Positions 26,716-37,359 of a stretch of 64,000 nt of DNA are shown here, piece by piece (the first letter of the stretch is position 1; every line of letters starts with the position of its first letter). Both the position numbers and the translations under genes were made by a program. Origin of the DNA: Candidatus Dormiibacterota bacterium. Its GTDB lineage: Bacteria; Chloroflexota; Dormibacteria; Aeolococcales; Aeolococcaceae. Below the pieces are notes generated by a model. It did no database searches, had not been told where the DNA came from, and saw only the letters and a program-made list of their open reading frames with translations. The stretch lies in assembly GCA_019245575.1 (NCBI GenBank), contig JAFARE010000001.1:1-64000 (forward strand), given 5' to 3'.

Positions 26716-27681
26716 CTACGCCGCGCCTCCGTGGCCGAGGAGCCCGGCCGGAGCTTCGCCGAAGGCCGCTTCGTAGCGCTCCGAAACCCGCGTCGCATCG
26801 AACGAGTGCCCCTGCGGGCCTCGCTCTTCGACGACGAACGACGCCACCGTCGCAGCCAGGCGACCGGCCGCCTCGAGTGACGCCTCGCGGCGGAATCCCG
26901 CGAGCAGGCCGGCGATGTACGCATCACCGGCGCCGGTCGGATCCACCACGCGCCCAGCCGGCACCGCGGGCACGCTGATCACGCCGTCCTCGGTGTGCAG
27001 GTCGCTGCCGGCTGCGCCATGCGTTACCGCGACGGTGGCATGCGCGCTCAGGTCGCTCACCGTCAGTCCCGTGCGCTCCCTGATCATCTCCAGCTCGTAG
27101 TCGTTGCCCACGACGAGCCACGCCGCGCGCAGGCCCGCCTGCAGCACGCCGTCGTCCATGGACGGGATCTGCTGGGCGGGCGCGAACGTGAGCCGCGCGC
27201 CCAGCGCGGCGCACTCGTCGACGTGACGCGCCATGCCACGCGGATCGTCGGCAGCCACCACCACATCGCTCACGTCCTGCAGATCGCGCAGGTCCAGGTT
27301 GCGCGCGTGCGCCATCGCGCCCGAAAAGAACGCCGTGATCTGGTTGTCGTCGAGGTCGGTCGTGATGTAGCACGTGGCGGTGCCGGTCTCGGCGCTGCGC
27401 AGCGCATGGCTGGTGTCCACACCGGCGGCCTCGAGCGCGGCGGCGTACTCGTCGAAGTCGGATGCTCCCACCGCGCCGCACAGCAGAGGCCGCTCGCCCA
27501 GCAGCGCCAGGGTGTAGCTGATGTTGGCCGCGGTGCCGCCACGGCGCCGCTCCAGCTGCTCGACCTGGAACGACACATTGAGCAGGTGTGTGCGCTCGGG
27601 AAGGATGTGGTCGCGAAAGTGACCCGGGAACACCATGATCGTGTCGTACGCCACCGAGCCGGTGACCGCGATTCGTCCCAC
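26716..27681 (-). CDS. PfkB-family sugar/nucleoside kinase
   Basis: A 321-residue kinase with an N-terminal [20 protein letters not shown], substrate loop [17 protein letters not shown], and the C-terminal PfkB signature [17 protein letters not shown] with the catalytic Asp. The opening [15 protein letters not shown] resembles bacterial adenosine kinases, so adenosine is a reasonable candidate substrate, with ribose or fructose-type sugars as alternatives. A TATGCT -10 at 27689-27694 overlaps the upstream ATG and ends 7 bases before GTG 27681, which is taken as the start. Confidence 0.9.
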   Translation of the reverse strand: MGRIAVTGSVAYDTIMVFPGHFRDHILPERTHLLNVSFQVEQLERRRGGTAANISYTLALLGERPLLCGAVGASDFDEYAAALEAAGVDTSHALRSAETGTATCYITTDLDDNQITAFFSGAMAHARNLDLRDLQDVSDVVVAADDPRGMARHVDECAALGARLTFAPAQQIPSMDDGVLQAGLRAAWLVVGNDYELEMIRERTGLTVSDLSAHATVAVTHGAAGSDLHTEDGVISVPAVPAGRVVDPTGAGDAYIAGLLAGFRREASLEAAGRLAATVASFVVEERGPQGHSFDATRVSERYEAAFGEAPAGLLGHGGAA

Positions 27682-27688
27682 GGCGGTG

Positions 27689-27694
27689 AGCATA
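27689..27694 (-). promoter_or_regulatory. -10 hexamer TATGCT, leaderless start of pfkB-like gene
   Basis: The hexamer ends 7 bases before GTG 27681. It contains the alternative ATG at 27693, so that ATG cannot be translated from this transcript. Confidence 0.6.
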
Positions 27695-28542
27695 GCGGTG
27701 TGCCCGACAATGGACGCATGGCGCGGTGGACGTGGCTCTGGCCGGCACTCGCCTGCACCGTCCTGGCGGCGTGCGGGTCGAGCAGCCCGGGTCCCGGCGA
27801 CGACAACATCTCCGTCTCACCGCAGAACACCACGCTCCTCGTGGGCGTGAACCGCGTGAGCATCGCGCTGCTCGACCAGCAGCAGAATCCGGTGCGCGCC
27901 GGCGGGGTGCGCATGCAGGTGGTCGATGCCCGCGGTGTGAACGTCGCGACGGTGAGCATGCACAGCATCGGACCCGAGTACGGCGGCATCCCCGTGTACG
28001 TCGGCCTCGCCAGGTTTCCCGACGTCGGCGAATACCAGTACCTCGTCACCGCGACGGGCTCGGGCGACCAGCGGCTCAACGGCCATGCCTTCGTGACCGT
28101 GGTGCTCAAGGGCTCGAGCGTTCCGGTCGGCGCGGCGGCGCCCGCGCTGCACCAACCTGTGCTCGGTGATGCCGGCGTCACCCTCGCCATGCTGGACAGC
28201 GGCATACCGCCCGACGACTGGCACAGCGAGACGATCGCGCAGGGGCTCGCAGCGCACCGGCCGATGGTGCTGTACTTCGGCGACCCGGCCTACTGCCCCA
28301 GCAAGACGTGCGGTCCGACGCATCAGATCCTCGAGCAGCTGTGCGCGCAGCTCTGCGGGCAGCTGCTGTTCGAACACATCGAGACGTACTACCCCGCGGG
28401 AACCCCCGGACCGCAGGCGCACGTCAATCCCGCCTTCAGCGCGTTCGGGCTGCAGACGGATCCGTGGATCTACTTCGTGAACGCGTCGGGCGTCGTCGCG
28501 GACCGCTACGAGGGACCGGTGACGCTCGCCGACCTGGTGCAG

Positions 28543-29528
<986 letters not shown>

Positions 29529-29532
<4 letters not shown>

Positions 29533-30881
29533 GCGATGCGCTGCCGCGGGGCTTGTGCGGTTGCCGCGGGCCGCCGCGTGGGACGCCCCGTGCTCACATA
29601 CGTGAAGCCGGCGTTCACGACGGCGTCGGCGTCGAGGCAATTGCGTCCGTCGATGACGATGCGGCGTCGCACCAGGCCGGCGACCCGCTGCCAGTCCAGC
29701 GCGCGGTACTCGGGCCACTCGGTGACGATGACGACAGCGTCTGCTCCGCGCACGCACTCGTACGCGTCCGCTGCCATGCGCGTCGCGGGAAGCTCCAACG
29801 CGGCGGTGCTGCGCGCCACAGGGTCGGTGGCGACCACGTCGGCGCCCAGGTCCTCCAGGTGGCGGATGACGTCGATGGACGCGGCCTGGCGCACGTCGTC
29901 CGTGCCCGGCTTGAACGCAAGGCCGAGAACCGCGATGCGCCTCCCGTGGAGGTTCCCGCGCAGCGCCCGCTGCACCTTGGCCACGAAGCGGCTGCGCTGC
30001 TGCGCGTTGATCTCCACTGCGGCGCGCAGCAGCTCGAACGTCTGACCGTGGTAGCTGGCGGCCTGGTCGAGCGCGCGCACGTCCTTGGGAAAGCACGACC
30101 CGCCGAAGCCCAGCCCCGCGCCGAGGAAGGCCCGGCCGATGCGCGAGTCGGCGCCGAGGCCGTCGGCCACGGTCTCGACGTCGGCGCCCACAAGCTCGCA
30201 GAGGTGCGCGATCTCGTTGATGAACGAGATCTTCAGCGCGAGAAATGCGTTGACCCCGTACTTGATCAGCTCCGCGCTCGTGGGGTCGGTGATGAGCACG
30301 GGGGCGTTGATGTGCGCGAAGAGCTCGGCGACACGGCGGCACGCCGGCGCGTCGTCGCCACCGATCACCACCTGCGGCGGCTGGCGGAAGTCCTTCACCG
30401 CGCTGCCCTCGCTGAGGAACTCCGGGCACACGGCCAGCGGCAGGCTGCGTCCGTCGTGGCGGCAGAGGCGGCGCAGATTGACGGTCGTGCCCGGCGGCAC
30501 CGTGCTCTTGATCACCATCACGGTGTCGGAGCCGGCGCATGCCACAGCACTCGTCAGCGCGGCCCGCACCTGGCTGAGGTCGGCGCGGCCGTCTGACAGC
30601 GGCGGCGTGCCCACGGCGATCATCACGACCGTCGCGCCGCGCACGGCGTCCGCGGTGTCGTCGCACAGGCGGAGCAGCCCGCGCTCGAGGACGGAGGCCA
30701 GCAGCTCGTCCAGCATCGGCTCGTGGATCGGCGCTCGCCCGCGCGCCAGCAGCGCGAGGCGGTCGCGGTCGATGTCGAGCAGGCGCACCTCGATGCCGCT
30801 GTCCGCGAGGCACACCGCTGTCACCAGACCGACATAGCCGGCGCCGGTCACGCACACCGGCCCAGGCCGTGCATTGCCCAC
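29529..30881 (-). CDS. ugd: UDP-glucose 6-dehydrogenase
   Basis: A 450-residue protein. [20 protein letters not shown] is the NAD-binding start, [16 protein letters not shown] and STVPPGTT follow, and the catalytic Cys lies in [18 protein letters not shown] near residue 265. [16 protein letters not shown] lies in the C-terminal UDP-binding domain. It oxidises UDP-glucose to UDP-glucuronate, the feedstock for the next gene and for uronic-acid polysaccharides. GTG 30881 is set by a TAAGAT -10 ending 7 bases upstream. Confidence 0.95.
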
Positions 30882-30888
30882 GCAATTG

Positions 30889-30894
30889 ATCTTA
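30889..30894 (-). promoter_or_regulatory. -10 hexamer TAAGAT, leaderless start of ugd
   Basis: TAAGAT ends 7 bases before GTG 30881. It serves the ugd-epimerase pair. Confidence 0.6.
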
Positions 30895-30919
30895 GGCGAT
30901 GCGAAAGCAGCGCTCCGGA

Positions 30920-32281
30920 TCACCCGCGCGGCGCGTGGAGCAGCTGCTGCGGGTGAGTCAGGACGTGAAGGTAGCCGGCCGCGTCGATGCCGTCCTGGGG
31001 CAGCGCCCGCTGCCAGTATGCCAGCAGCAGCACGCACGTCACGACTGCGAGCACCCCCCCGGCGGCCACGACTCCGCGGCGGACCACGCGGTTTCCGAGT
31101 GATTGCAGCAGCAGCGCCGCGGGGAGAGCGGCGAGCGGCACCACATCGATGTACGCACGGTCACCGAAGCCGTCGGAAAACGACCAGTCCCACCAGGAGC
31201 TGGACACGTACCAGAACAGCAGCAGCGTCAGCGTGACCGGCAGCGCCAGGTCGCGCCGCCGCACCCATGCCACGCACAGGCCGGCGATTGCCAGCGCCAT
31301 GACCGGGTAGTACGGGAGCAGGCCGTGTGGCTGCAGCCAGACGAGCGACTCGAGCAGGCGTGGGTGGGCGAAGTCGAACGACTCGCCGGGGTATGGGCGC
31401 GTGATGAGGTGACCGGTGGCGACGTACCACGTGGCCACCTGGGGCAGGAGGCAGAGCAGCGCGCAGGTGACCGCGACGCCTGCCTGCGCCGCATGCCGCG
31501 CGATGAGCGCTGCGCGCACGCGCACTGCTGCCGGACCGCCCATCAGGAGGAGCGGCACCGCGGCCAGCAGCACGACGTTCGTCAACCGGATGGCGACGAC
31601 CGCGCCCATTGCCAGACCGAGCAGCGCCGCGCGCCACCACGACGACGGGCGCTCGTACCAGCGAAGCGCCGTCAGGAGCATCGCCGACACCGCGAAGACG
31701 GTGAAGTCATGGCTGAAGGCGGGCGCCCAGGCGAAGTAGTTGACGACGCCCGTGCCCAGCGTGAAGAGCACCAGCACGATCGCCGTGACACCGCTGCTGA
31801 ACCAGCGCCGCAGCACGGCGCGCAGGCACCAGAGTCCGAGCGCCACGTAGACCACGGCGGCGGCGCCGCTGACGAGCGTTTCGATCCGCGTATAGCCGTC
31901 CGCGTGCAGGCCCAGCGCCAGCGCCAGGCCGTGCCCGGCAAGGAAGAACGGAAGCAGCAGCACGGCCACGCCGACGCCGTACTTGTCGAGCCATGCGCCC
32001 GTCGGCTGCAGTGAGAAGCCGAACTGCTGCGCAGGAAGGTGCGCCGCTGCGTAGGTGGGCAGGATGTGCTGCCGGATCACGGTGTTGAACGTCAGGTCGT
32101 GGTCGACGAGGTAGGCGGGCAGGTACGCGTAGTAACCCTGGCCGTCGGCGTCGATCGGCATGTGGCTCCGCGCGACGATGTAGACCAGCGCGTACAGGCC
32201 GAGCCCGCCGAGCAGGATCGCGGCCACCGCGAGAGCCGACCAGTCGGCGCGTGCACCGCGTGCAACACCGGGGCTCCGCAT
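30920..32281 (-). CDS. Polytopic membrane glycosyltransferase-like protein
   Basis: A 453-residue protein with about 10-11 hydrophobic segments. An acidic DADGQGYYAYLPAYLVDHD loop follows the first helix, the position where GT-C mannosyl/arabinosyl-type transferases have their catalytic Asp-Asp or Glu. Basic loops such as YERPSSWWR separate later helices. Such enzymes use polyprenyl-phosphate sugars outside the membrane. The exact family is not recognised. It is divergent from the EamA gene and followed by ugd on the same strand. Confidence 0.75.
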   Translation of the reverse strand: MRSPGVARGARADWSALAVAAILLGGLGLYALVYIVARSHMPIDADGQGYYAYLPAYLVDHDLTFNTVIRQHILPTYAAAHLPAQQFGFSLQPTGAWLDKYGVGVAVLLLPFFLAGHGLALALGLHADGYTRIETLVSGAAAVVYVALGLWCLRAVLRRWFSSGVTAIVLVLFTLGTGVVNYFAWAPAFSHDFTVFAVSAMLLTALRWYERPSSWWRAALLGLAMGAVVAIRLTNVVLLAAVPLLLMGGPAAVRVRAALIARHAAQAGVAVTCALLCLLPQVATWYVATGHLITRPYPGESFDFAHPRLLESLVWLQPHGLLPYYPVMALAIAGLCVAWVRRRDLALPVTLTLLLFWYVSSSWWDWSFSDGFGDRAYIDVVPLAALPAALLLQSLGNRVVRRGVVAAGGVLAVVTCVLLLAYWQRALPQDGIDAAGYLHVLTHPQQLLHAPRG

Positions 32282-32291
32282 CGGCGGCGCC

Positions 32292-32297
32292 TAGAAT
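32292..32297 (+). promoter_or_regulatory. -10 hexamer TAGAAT, leaderless start of the EamA gene
   Basis: TAGAAT ends 5 bases before GTG 32303 (11 before the alternative GTG 32309). Its complement gives TATTCT, which could serve the opposite gene with an 11-base leader. Confidence 0.55.
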
Positions 32298-32302
32298 ACG
32301 GC

Positions 32303-33232
32303 GTGCCGGTGCCCGCGCACGCCGCCTCTCAGACGCGTGCGCCGCGGCGCTCGCCGTTTCCCGCGTCGCTCGGCGTCGCCGGCGCCACCCTCGCGGTGTC
32401 GTTCTCAGCGATCTTCATACGCCTCGCCGGCAGCGACGCCGCGACCATCGTCTGGCTGCGGATGAGCCTCGCGGTGCTGCTCCTCGCCCCCTTCGCGGCG
32501 CGCGACGTGCGCCTGCGCCGGGCGCCCCGGGAGCGGCGCGACCTCGGGCTCGTCGCGGCCGGAGCGGTGTTTCTCGCCGGCCACTTCCTGTTCTGGACCG
32601 CATCGCTGGCCTACACCTCGGTGGCCGCAAGCGTGCTGCTGGTGTCGCTGCACCCGCTCGTCGTCGCCCCGCTGGGGCGGCGCCTGCTCGGCGAGCGCCC
32701 CGGCGCCGCCACCTATGCCGGCATGGGCCTGGCGGTCGCCGGCACGCTCATCACGTGCGCCGGCGACCTCCGGGTGGACGCCCGGGCGCTGACAGGGGAC
32801 CTCCTCGCCATCGCGGGCGGCCTCTGCCTCGCCGGCTACCTTCTCATCGGCCGCAACCTGCGAAGCTCGCTCGGGGCGGCCGGGTACTCCGCCGCCGTCT
32901 ATGCCGGGGTCGCGGCCGCCGCCGCCGCGGTGGCGGCAGCCGGAGGAACGGCGCACCTGCCCTCCCTGCGCGTGGCGGCACTCTGCCTGGCGCTCGCCGC
33001 CGTGTGCACGGTGGCCGGGCACACCGTCCTCAACTGGGCGCTGCGGCACGTGCGTGCCGTGACCGTGTCGCTGGCGTTCCTGGGCGAACCTCCCCTGGCG
33101 GCGCTGCTCGCGCTGGCGATCCTCGGTGCCGTGCCGCCCGTGACGACCGTGGCCGGTGGCGTCCTCATCCTGGCCGGCCTGGCCCTGGCCCTGCGCGACC
33201 CGCCTGCCCTTCCGGCGCCCCTGGTTAGCTGA
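32303..33232 (+). CDS. EamA/DMT-superfamily transporter
   Basis: A 309-residue protein of ten predicted helices in two repeated EamA halves (about 30-155 and 165-300). FSAIFIRLAGSDAATIVWLRM opens the first half and HTVLNWALRHVRAVTVSLAFLGEPPLAALLA is the typical end-of-second-repeat motif with the conserved Glu-Pro. Relatives export metabolites such as amino acids or nucleosides. The substrate is not visible. Confidence 0.9.
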   Translation: MPVPAHAASQTRAPRRSPFPASLGVAGATLAVSFSAIFIRLAGSDAATIVWLRMSLAVLLLAPFAARDVRLRRAPRERRDLGLVAAGAVFLAGHFLFWTASLAYTSVAASVLLVSLHPLVVAPLGRRLLGERPGAATYAGMGLAVAGTLITCAGDLRVDARALTGDLLAIAGGLCLAGYLLIGRNLRSSLGAAGYSAAVYAGVAAAAAAVAAAGGTAHLPSLRVAALCLALAAVCTVAGHTVLNWALRHVRAVTVSLAFLGEPPLAALLALAILGAVPPVTTVAGGVLILAGLALALRDPPALPAPLVS

Positions 33233-33337
33233 CCAACCAAGTAGCGCGTCGTATGAGTCAGCGGCGACTCCTGACGGCGATGCCGCCGCGCGGTGACGAC
33301 GCGGTGGCGCCCCGATCGGATTCTGCAAGTGCCCGGC

Positions 33338-36136
33338 ATGCTCGCGCCGGTGATGGCAAGCGCACGAGCGTTCCGCGGATGGATCGTGCTCACCGCCGCG
33401 GTCTCCGCGCTGGGCACAGCAACGGTCACGCTGCCCTCGGCATTGGGCACGACGGCGGCCGCGGCTGCCACCGGTCCGGCAGCTGCCCCGAGCCCCCCTG
33501 CGCGGACGCCGGCTCGCTCGCAGCTGGCCATCGCGGCGTGCGCCTCGGCCTCGTCCTACGTCGACATCGCGGGCCAGGGCCCGGTGTGTCAGAGCAACGG
33601 CTCGTGGGTGATGCGCTTCGGGAGGAGCGGCACGCCGCACACGGTCTCGGCGCCCGACCTGGCGTCGGTGCTGACGAGCACGCCTGCGCCGGGCACCCAT
33701 GCCGCCGTCGCGGCGCTGAGCTCTCAGCAGTGCGTCGACACGTCAACCCACCCGCACATCGAGCTGTACTACGCGCACTTCAGCGACCAGCCGGACAACT
33801 ACTCGGCGCACGCCGCCGACATCCAACAGATGTTCCGCGACGTCGACGGCAACTACATCAACTACGACTCCACCACGTACTTCGGCGTCGGCGCGCACCT
33901 CTTCGTTGAGTGCGACGGCAGCGGCAACCCCGCGGTGCACGACATCGCCCTGAGCACGCCGCTCGGCGCGACCAACTTCTCCGCCATCGCGAACGACATG
34001 GTCAATCAGGGGCACAGCAACGCCCTGGCGCACTACTGGATCTGGACGGACGGCAACCCGCTGGCGGCGTATGGCTACGCCGGCCAGAGCACCATCCAGG
34101 AGGACGACACGCCGGACGCGAGCAACCTGATCAACAGCAGCTACCAGTTCTCGGTGAACTACGGGTTCACGTCGGCCAGCAACGGCGCCCAGGTGTTCGC
34201 CCATGAGAACGGCCACGCGATGGGTGCGGTGCAGCTGAGCGCGCCCGACTCCACAGGCCTCTGGCACTGCACGGACGGGTACGACGTCATGTGCTACAAC
34301 GACGGCGGTCCGCGCGCCGGCCTGTACCACAACACCGTGTGCGCGCCCGCGCCCAACGGCACCCTCATCTTCGACTGCAACTTCAACGACTACTTCAATC
34401 CGGGACCGGCCGCCGGCTCGTACCTGGCGACGCACTGGAATCTGGCCGGCGCCAACGACCACTGGCTCTATCTGGTGCCCACCTCGTCGAGCACCGCGGT
34501 GAGCCTTTCGGCCACGTCCACGCTGTACAGCCAGCCGGTGACCATCACCGCGACCGCGTGGACGGGGAACGTGCCCAACCCGGGACTGCCGACCGGGAGC
34601 GTCACGTTCTATGACGGCAGCACCGCTCTGGGCACGTCGACCCTCACCAACGCCGTGGCCACGCTGACCACGGCATCGCTGTCGATGGGATCGCACACCA
34701 TCAGCGCGACATACAGCGGCTCCAGCGCGTACAGCTCCAGCAGCGGCGCGGCGGCGCTCAGCGTGTCGCGCGCGTCGTCGGTCACCGCGGTGACCACGGC
34801 CGCCAACCCGGCGCCGGTCAACGCGCCGCTCGACATCACCGCCACCGTCTCGGCGCAGGCGCCCGCAACAGGCACGCCGACCGGATCGGTCACCCTGTAC
34901 GACGGCTCTACCCAGCTGGGCTCGGGCACGCTGGACGGCAGCGGCCGGCTCACCCTGAGCCAGACCTTGTCGTACGGACCGCATCAGCTCTCCGCCGTCT
35001 ACAGCGGCGACGCCAACTTCGCCGGATCCGACAACCAGTCGACTCCCGTGGCGGAGACGGTGCTCTTCCCCACCAGCACGTCGGTGAACGGCGGTTCCAC
35101 CCAGGCGGTCGAGATCGGGACGCAGCTGACGTTCAACGCGTCGGTGAGCGAGGGCAGCGGCGTGCCCAGCGGCCAGGCCGCGCCCAGCGGCTCGATCACC
35201 TTCAAGGACGGCTCCGTCGTGCTCGGGACCGTGCCGCTCAGCGGCAACCAGGCGTCCCTCACAACCACAGGCGTGCTCCCCGGGACCACCCAGGTGACCG
35301 CCGTGTACTCCGGCGACTCTGCCTTCGTGCCGAGCACCGGATCGGTGAGCCAGACGGTGAACGCGTTCCGTGCGCTGGACGAGCTCGACGGCTATGGCGG
35401 CGTGCACCAGCTGGCGCCGGGCCAGACGGCCGGTCAGCCGGCGTGGCCGGATTGGAACATCGCGCGCGGCATCGCGCTGCGCTCAGACGGCACCAGCGGC
35501 TACGTGCTCGATGCCTTCGGGGGCCTGCACGGGTTCGGCGGCGCACCCTGGATCCCGCAGGGCTCGCTCTGGCCGGGATGGGGCATCGCCCGGGGGATCG
35601 CGCTCCGGCCCGACGGCCAGAGCGGCTACATCCTCGACGGGTGGGGCGGCGTGACGCCGTTCGGCGGAGCGCCGAATGTCGTGGTCAGCGCCTACTGGGC
35701 GCACTGGGACATCGCCCGCGGGATCGTGCTGCGCGCAGATGGCCAGAGCGGTTTCGTGCTCGACGGATGGGGCGGCGTCCATCCCTTCGGGGTGTCCGGC
35801 GACATCCCGCCGACGCCGGCGATCTCAGGCTACTGGGCGCGCTGGGACATCGCGCGCGCCATCGCGCTGGACCCCGACGGGCTCGGCGGGTATGTGCTCG
35901 ACGGGTGGGGCGGCCTCCACCAGTTCGGCAATGCGCCGGCAGTGGCCAAGACCGGCTACTGGTACGGCTGGGACATCGCGCGTGCGCTGGTGCTGCTGCC
36001 GGGCGGTGGCCACATGGGCTATGTGCAGGACGGCTGGGGCGGGCTGCACGAGTTCGGCGGCGCTCCCGCTCTGACGGTGCCGCCGACCAGCTACTTCGCC
36101 GGCAAGGACATCGCCCACGGGGTGGCCTTGGAGTAG
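33338..36136 (+). CDS. Large secreted protein: metalloprotease-like domain, Ig-like repeats and six DGWGG repeats
   Basis: 932 residues. An N-terminal hydrophobic segment (WIVLTAAVSALGTATVTLP) acts as signal or anchor. Residues about 130-390 form a Cys-containing domain with FAHENGHAMGAVQ (HExxH near 289) and YDVMCYND, which looks like a metzincin Met-turn; the third zinc ligand His is Gln. Three Ig-like (Big_3-type) repeats of about 90 residues follow (390-680). The C-terminus has six units of about 48 residues built on DIARGIALRxDGxSGYVLDGWGGLHxFG, which may close into a small propeller. Role outside the cell (adhesion, processing) is inferred. Confidence 0.8.
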   Translation: MLAPVMASARAFRGWIVLTAAVSALGTATVTLPSALGTTAAAAATGPAAAPSPPARTPARSQLAIAACASASSYVDIAGQGPVCQSNGSWVMRFGRSGTPHTVSAPDLASVLTSTPAPGTHAAVAALSSQQCVDTSTHPHIELYYAHFSDQPDNYSAHAADIQQMFRDVDGNYINYDSTTYFGVGAHLFVECDGSGNPAVHDIALSTPLGATNFSAIANDMVNQGHSNALAHYWIWTDGNPLAAYGYAGQSTIQEDDTPDASNLINSSYQFSVNYGFTSASNGAQVFAHENGHAMGAVQLSAPDSTGLWHCTDGYDVMCYNDGGPRAGLYHNTVCAPAPNGTLIFDCNFNDYFNPGPAAGSYLATHWNLAGANDHWLYLVPTSSSTAVSLSATSTLYSQPVTITATAWTGNVPNPGLPTGSVTFYDGSTALGTSTLTNAVATLTTASLSMGSHTISATYSGSSAYSSSSGAAALSVSRASSVTAVTTAANPAPVNAPLDITATVSAQAPATGTPTGSVTLYDGSTQLGSGTLDGSGRLTLSQTLSYGPHQLSAVYSGDANFAGSDNQSTPVAETVLFPTSTSVNGGSTQAVEIGTQLTFNASVSEGSGVPSGQAAPSGSITFKDGSVVLGTVPLSGNQASLTTTGVLPGTTQVTAVYSGDSAFVPSTGSVSQTVNAFRALDELDGYGGVHQLAPGQTAGQPAWPDWNIARGIALRSDGTSGYVLDAFGGLHGFGGAPWIPQGSLWPGWGIARGIALRPDGQSGYILDGWGGVTPFGGAPNVVVSAYWAHWDIARGIVLRADGQSGFVLDGWGGVHPFGVSGDIPPTPAISGYWARWDIARAIALDPDGLGGYVLDGWGGLHQFGNAPAVAKTGYWYGWDIARALVLLPGGGHMGYVQDGWGGLHEFGGAPALTVPPTSYFAGKDIAHGVALE

Positions 36137-37359
36137 GCCCACGTGCCGGCCAGCTCGAAGAGGCCCGCGCGGCCGCGGTCGTCGGTGACGCGAAACTCGA
36201 AAGCCTGGTCGAGCCAGTCGTACGTCGTCTCCGAGGTCGACGGGTGCAGCGCGATCGTGAGGCGGAACGTTCCGGTCAGCACCATGAGGTGGGGCATGGA
36301 GTACTCAACTCGTATGCGCTCCCCGCTGTGCAGGCTGGGCAGGCGGAGGCGCTCGATGTGCGTGTTGGTGCCGGCCACCACCGCCCCGTCGCCGCGGTGC
36401 AGCCCGATGCCCACCACGAGGTCGTTGACGTCGCGCGCCGCCTCGAGCTCGATGCCGATGCGCATCGGCTCGTCCGCGGTGAAGTTGACGTGCGGTGTGC
36501 CGTCCTGGTTGAGCAGCTCCACGGCGCGCACGCGCACGTCGCCGTTGCCCCAGCGCTTCGCGCTCGAGGTCATGTCCGCGATGTCGATCAGCGCCCCGCC
36601 GCTGGCCATGCGCTCTGCATCCTGCAGCTCGCCGACCATCTTCCGGTAGGTCGCGGTCACGTCCGCAGCGCTGCCGTCGGCGGCGACGCGGCCGTGCTCG
36701 AGCAGCATCGCGCGGTCGCAGTACACGTCCACCGCGCCGAGGTCGTGGGTGACCAGCACGATGGTGCGGCCCTCTGACTTGTAGCGGTTGAAGACGTCGA
36801 AGCACTTCGCCTGGAAGCGCGCGTCGCCCACGGCGAGCACCTCGTCCATCAGCAGGATCGCCGACTCGCCCTGGATGGCGACGGTGAACGCGAGGCGCAC
36901 CTGCATACCGGACGAGAAGTTCTTCAGCTTGGCGTCGGCGAACTGGTCGAGCTCCGCGAAATGCATCATCTCGTCCATGCGCGACTCGAGCAGCTTGCGC
37001 GGCAGCCCCATCACGGCGCCGTTGAGCATCACGTTCTCGCGCGCCGTCAGCTCCGGGTTGAAGCCCACGCCCAGCTCCAGGAACGGCGAGACGTGCCCGT
37101 TGATGGTGAGTGAACCGCCGCTCGGCCGGTAGATGCGCGAGAGCAGCTTGAGCAGCGTGCTCTTGCCCGACCCGTTGCGGCCGATGATGCCCAGGAACTC
37201 GCCGTCCTTCACATCGAAGGTCACGCCGTCCACGGCGAGAAGATCGCGGTAGCGCGACGTGCTGCGCCAGTGGCTCAGCCGGTACTTGATCGTGGTGCTG
37301 CGATCGAGCGGGATGCGGAAGCGCTTGGTCAGCGACCGCGCTGAGATGGCGACGGTCAC
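36091..37359 (-). CDS. wzt: Polysaccharide ABC exporter ATPase with Wzt-type C-terminal domain
   Basis: A 422-residue protein: the ABC domain (1-240) has Walker A GRNGSGKST, signature FSSGMQVRL and Walker B ILLMDEVLAVGD. A separate C-terminal beta-sandwich of about 165 residues (TPHVNFTADEPMRIGIELEA onward) matches the Wzt carbohydrate-binding module, which in O9a-type systems recognises the terminal modification of the glycan. GTG 37359 overlaps the TGA of the permease gene. The 3' end overlaps the opposite secreted-protein gene by 46 bases. Confidence 0.94.
   Translation of the reverse strand: MTVAISARSLTKRFRIPLDRSTTIKYRLSHWRSTSRYRDLLAVDGVTFDVKDGEFLGIIGRNGSGKSTLLKLLSRIYRPSGGSLTINGHVSPFLELGVGFNPELTARENVMLNGAVMGLPRKLLESRMDEMMHFAELDQFADAKLKNFSSGMQVRLAFTVAIQGESAILLMDEVLAVGDARFQAKCFDVFNRYKSEGRTIVLVTHDLGAVDVYCDRAMLLEHGRVAADGSAADVTATYRKMVGELQDAERMASGGALIDIADMTSSAKRWGNGDVRVRAVELLNQDGTPHVNFTADEPMRIGIELEAARDVNDLVVGIGLHRGDGAVVAGTNTHIERLRLPSLHSGERIRVEYSMPHLMVLTGTFRLTIALHPSTSETTYDWLDQAFEFRVTDDRGRAGLFELAGTWAYSKATPWAMSLPAK

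Noticed and set aside
29533-30885. Frame extending the UDP-xylose-synthase-like gene through ugd
   Set aside because: The extension has Arg/Gly/Pro-rich shadow composition and overlaps the well-supported ugd gene; the epimerase motif begins right at ATG 29532.
33233-33337. Riboswitch-like leader before the DGWGG-repeat protein
   Set aside because: Some palindromic pieces occur (GCGACTC, GGTGACGACG), but no known aptamer core could be assigned.
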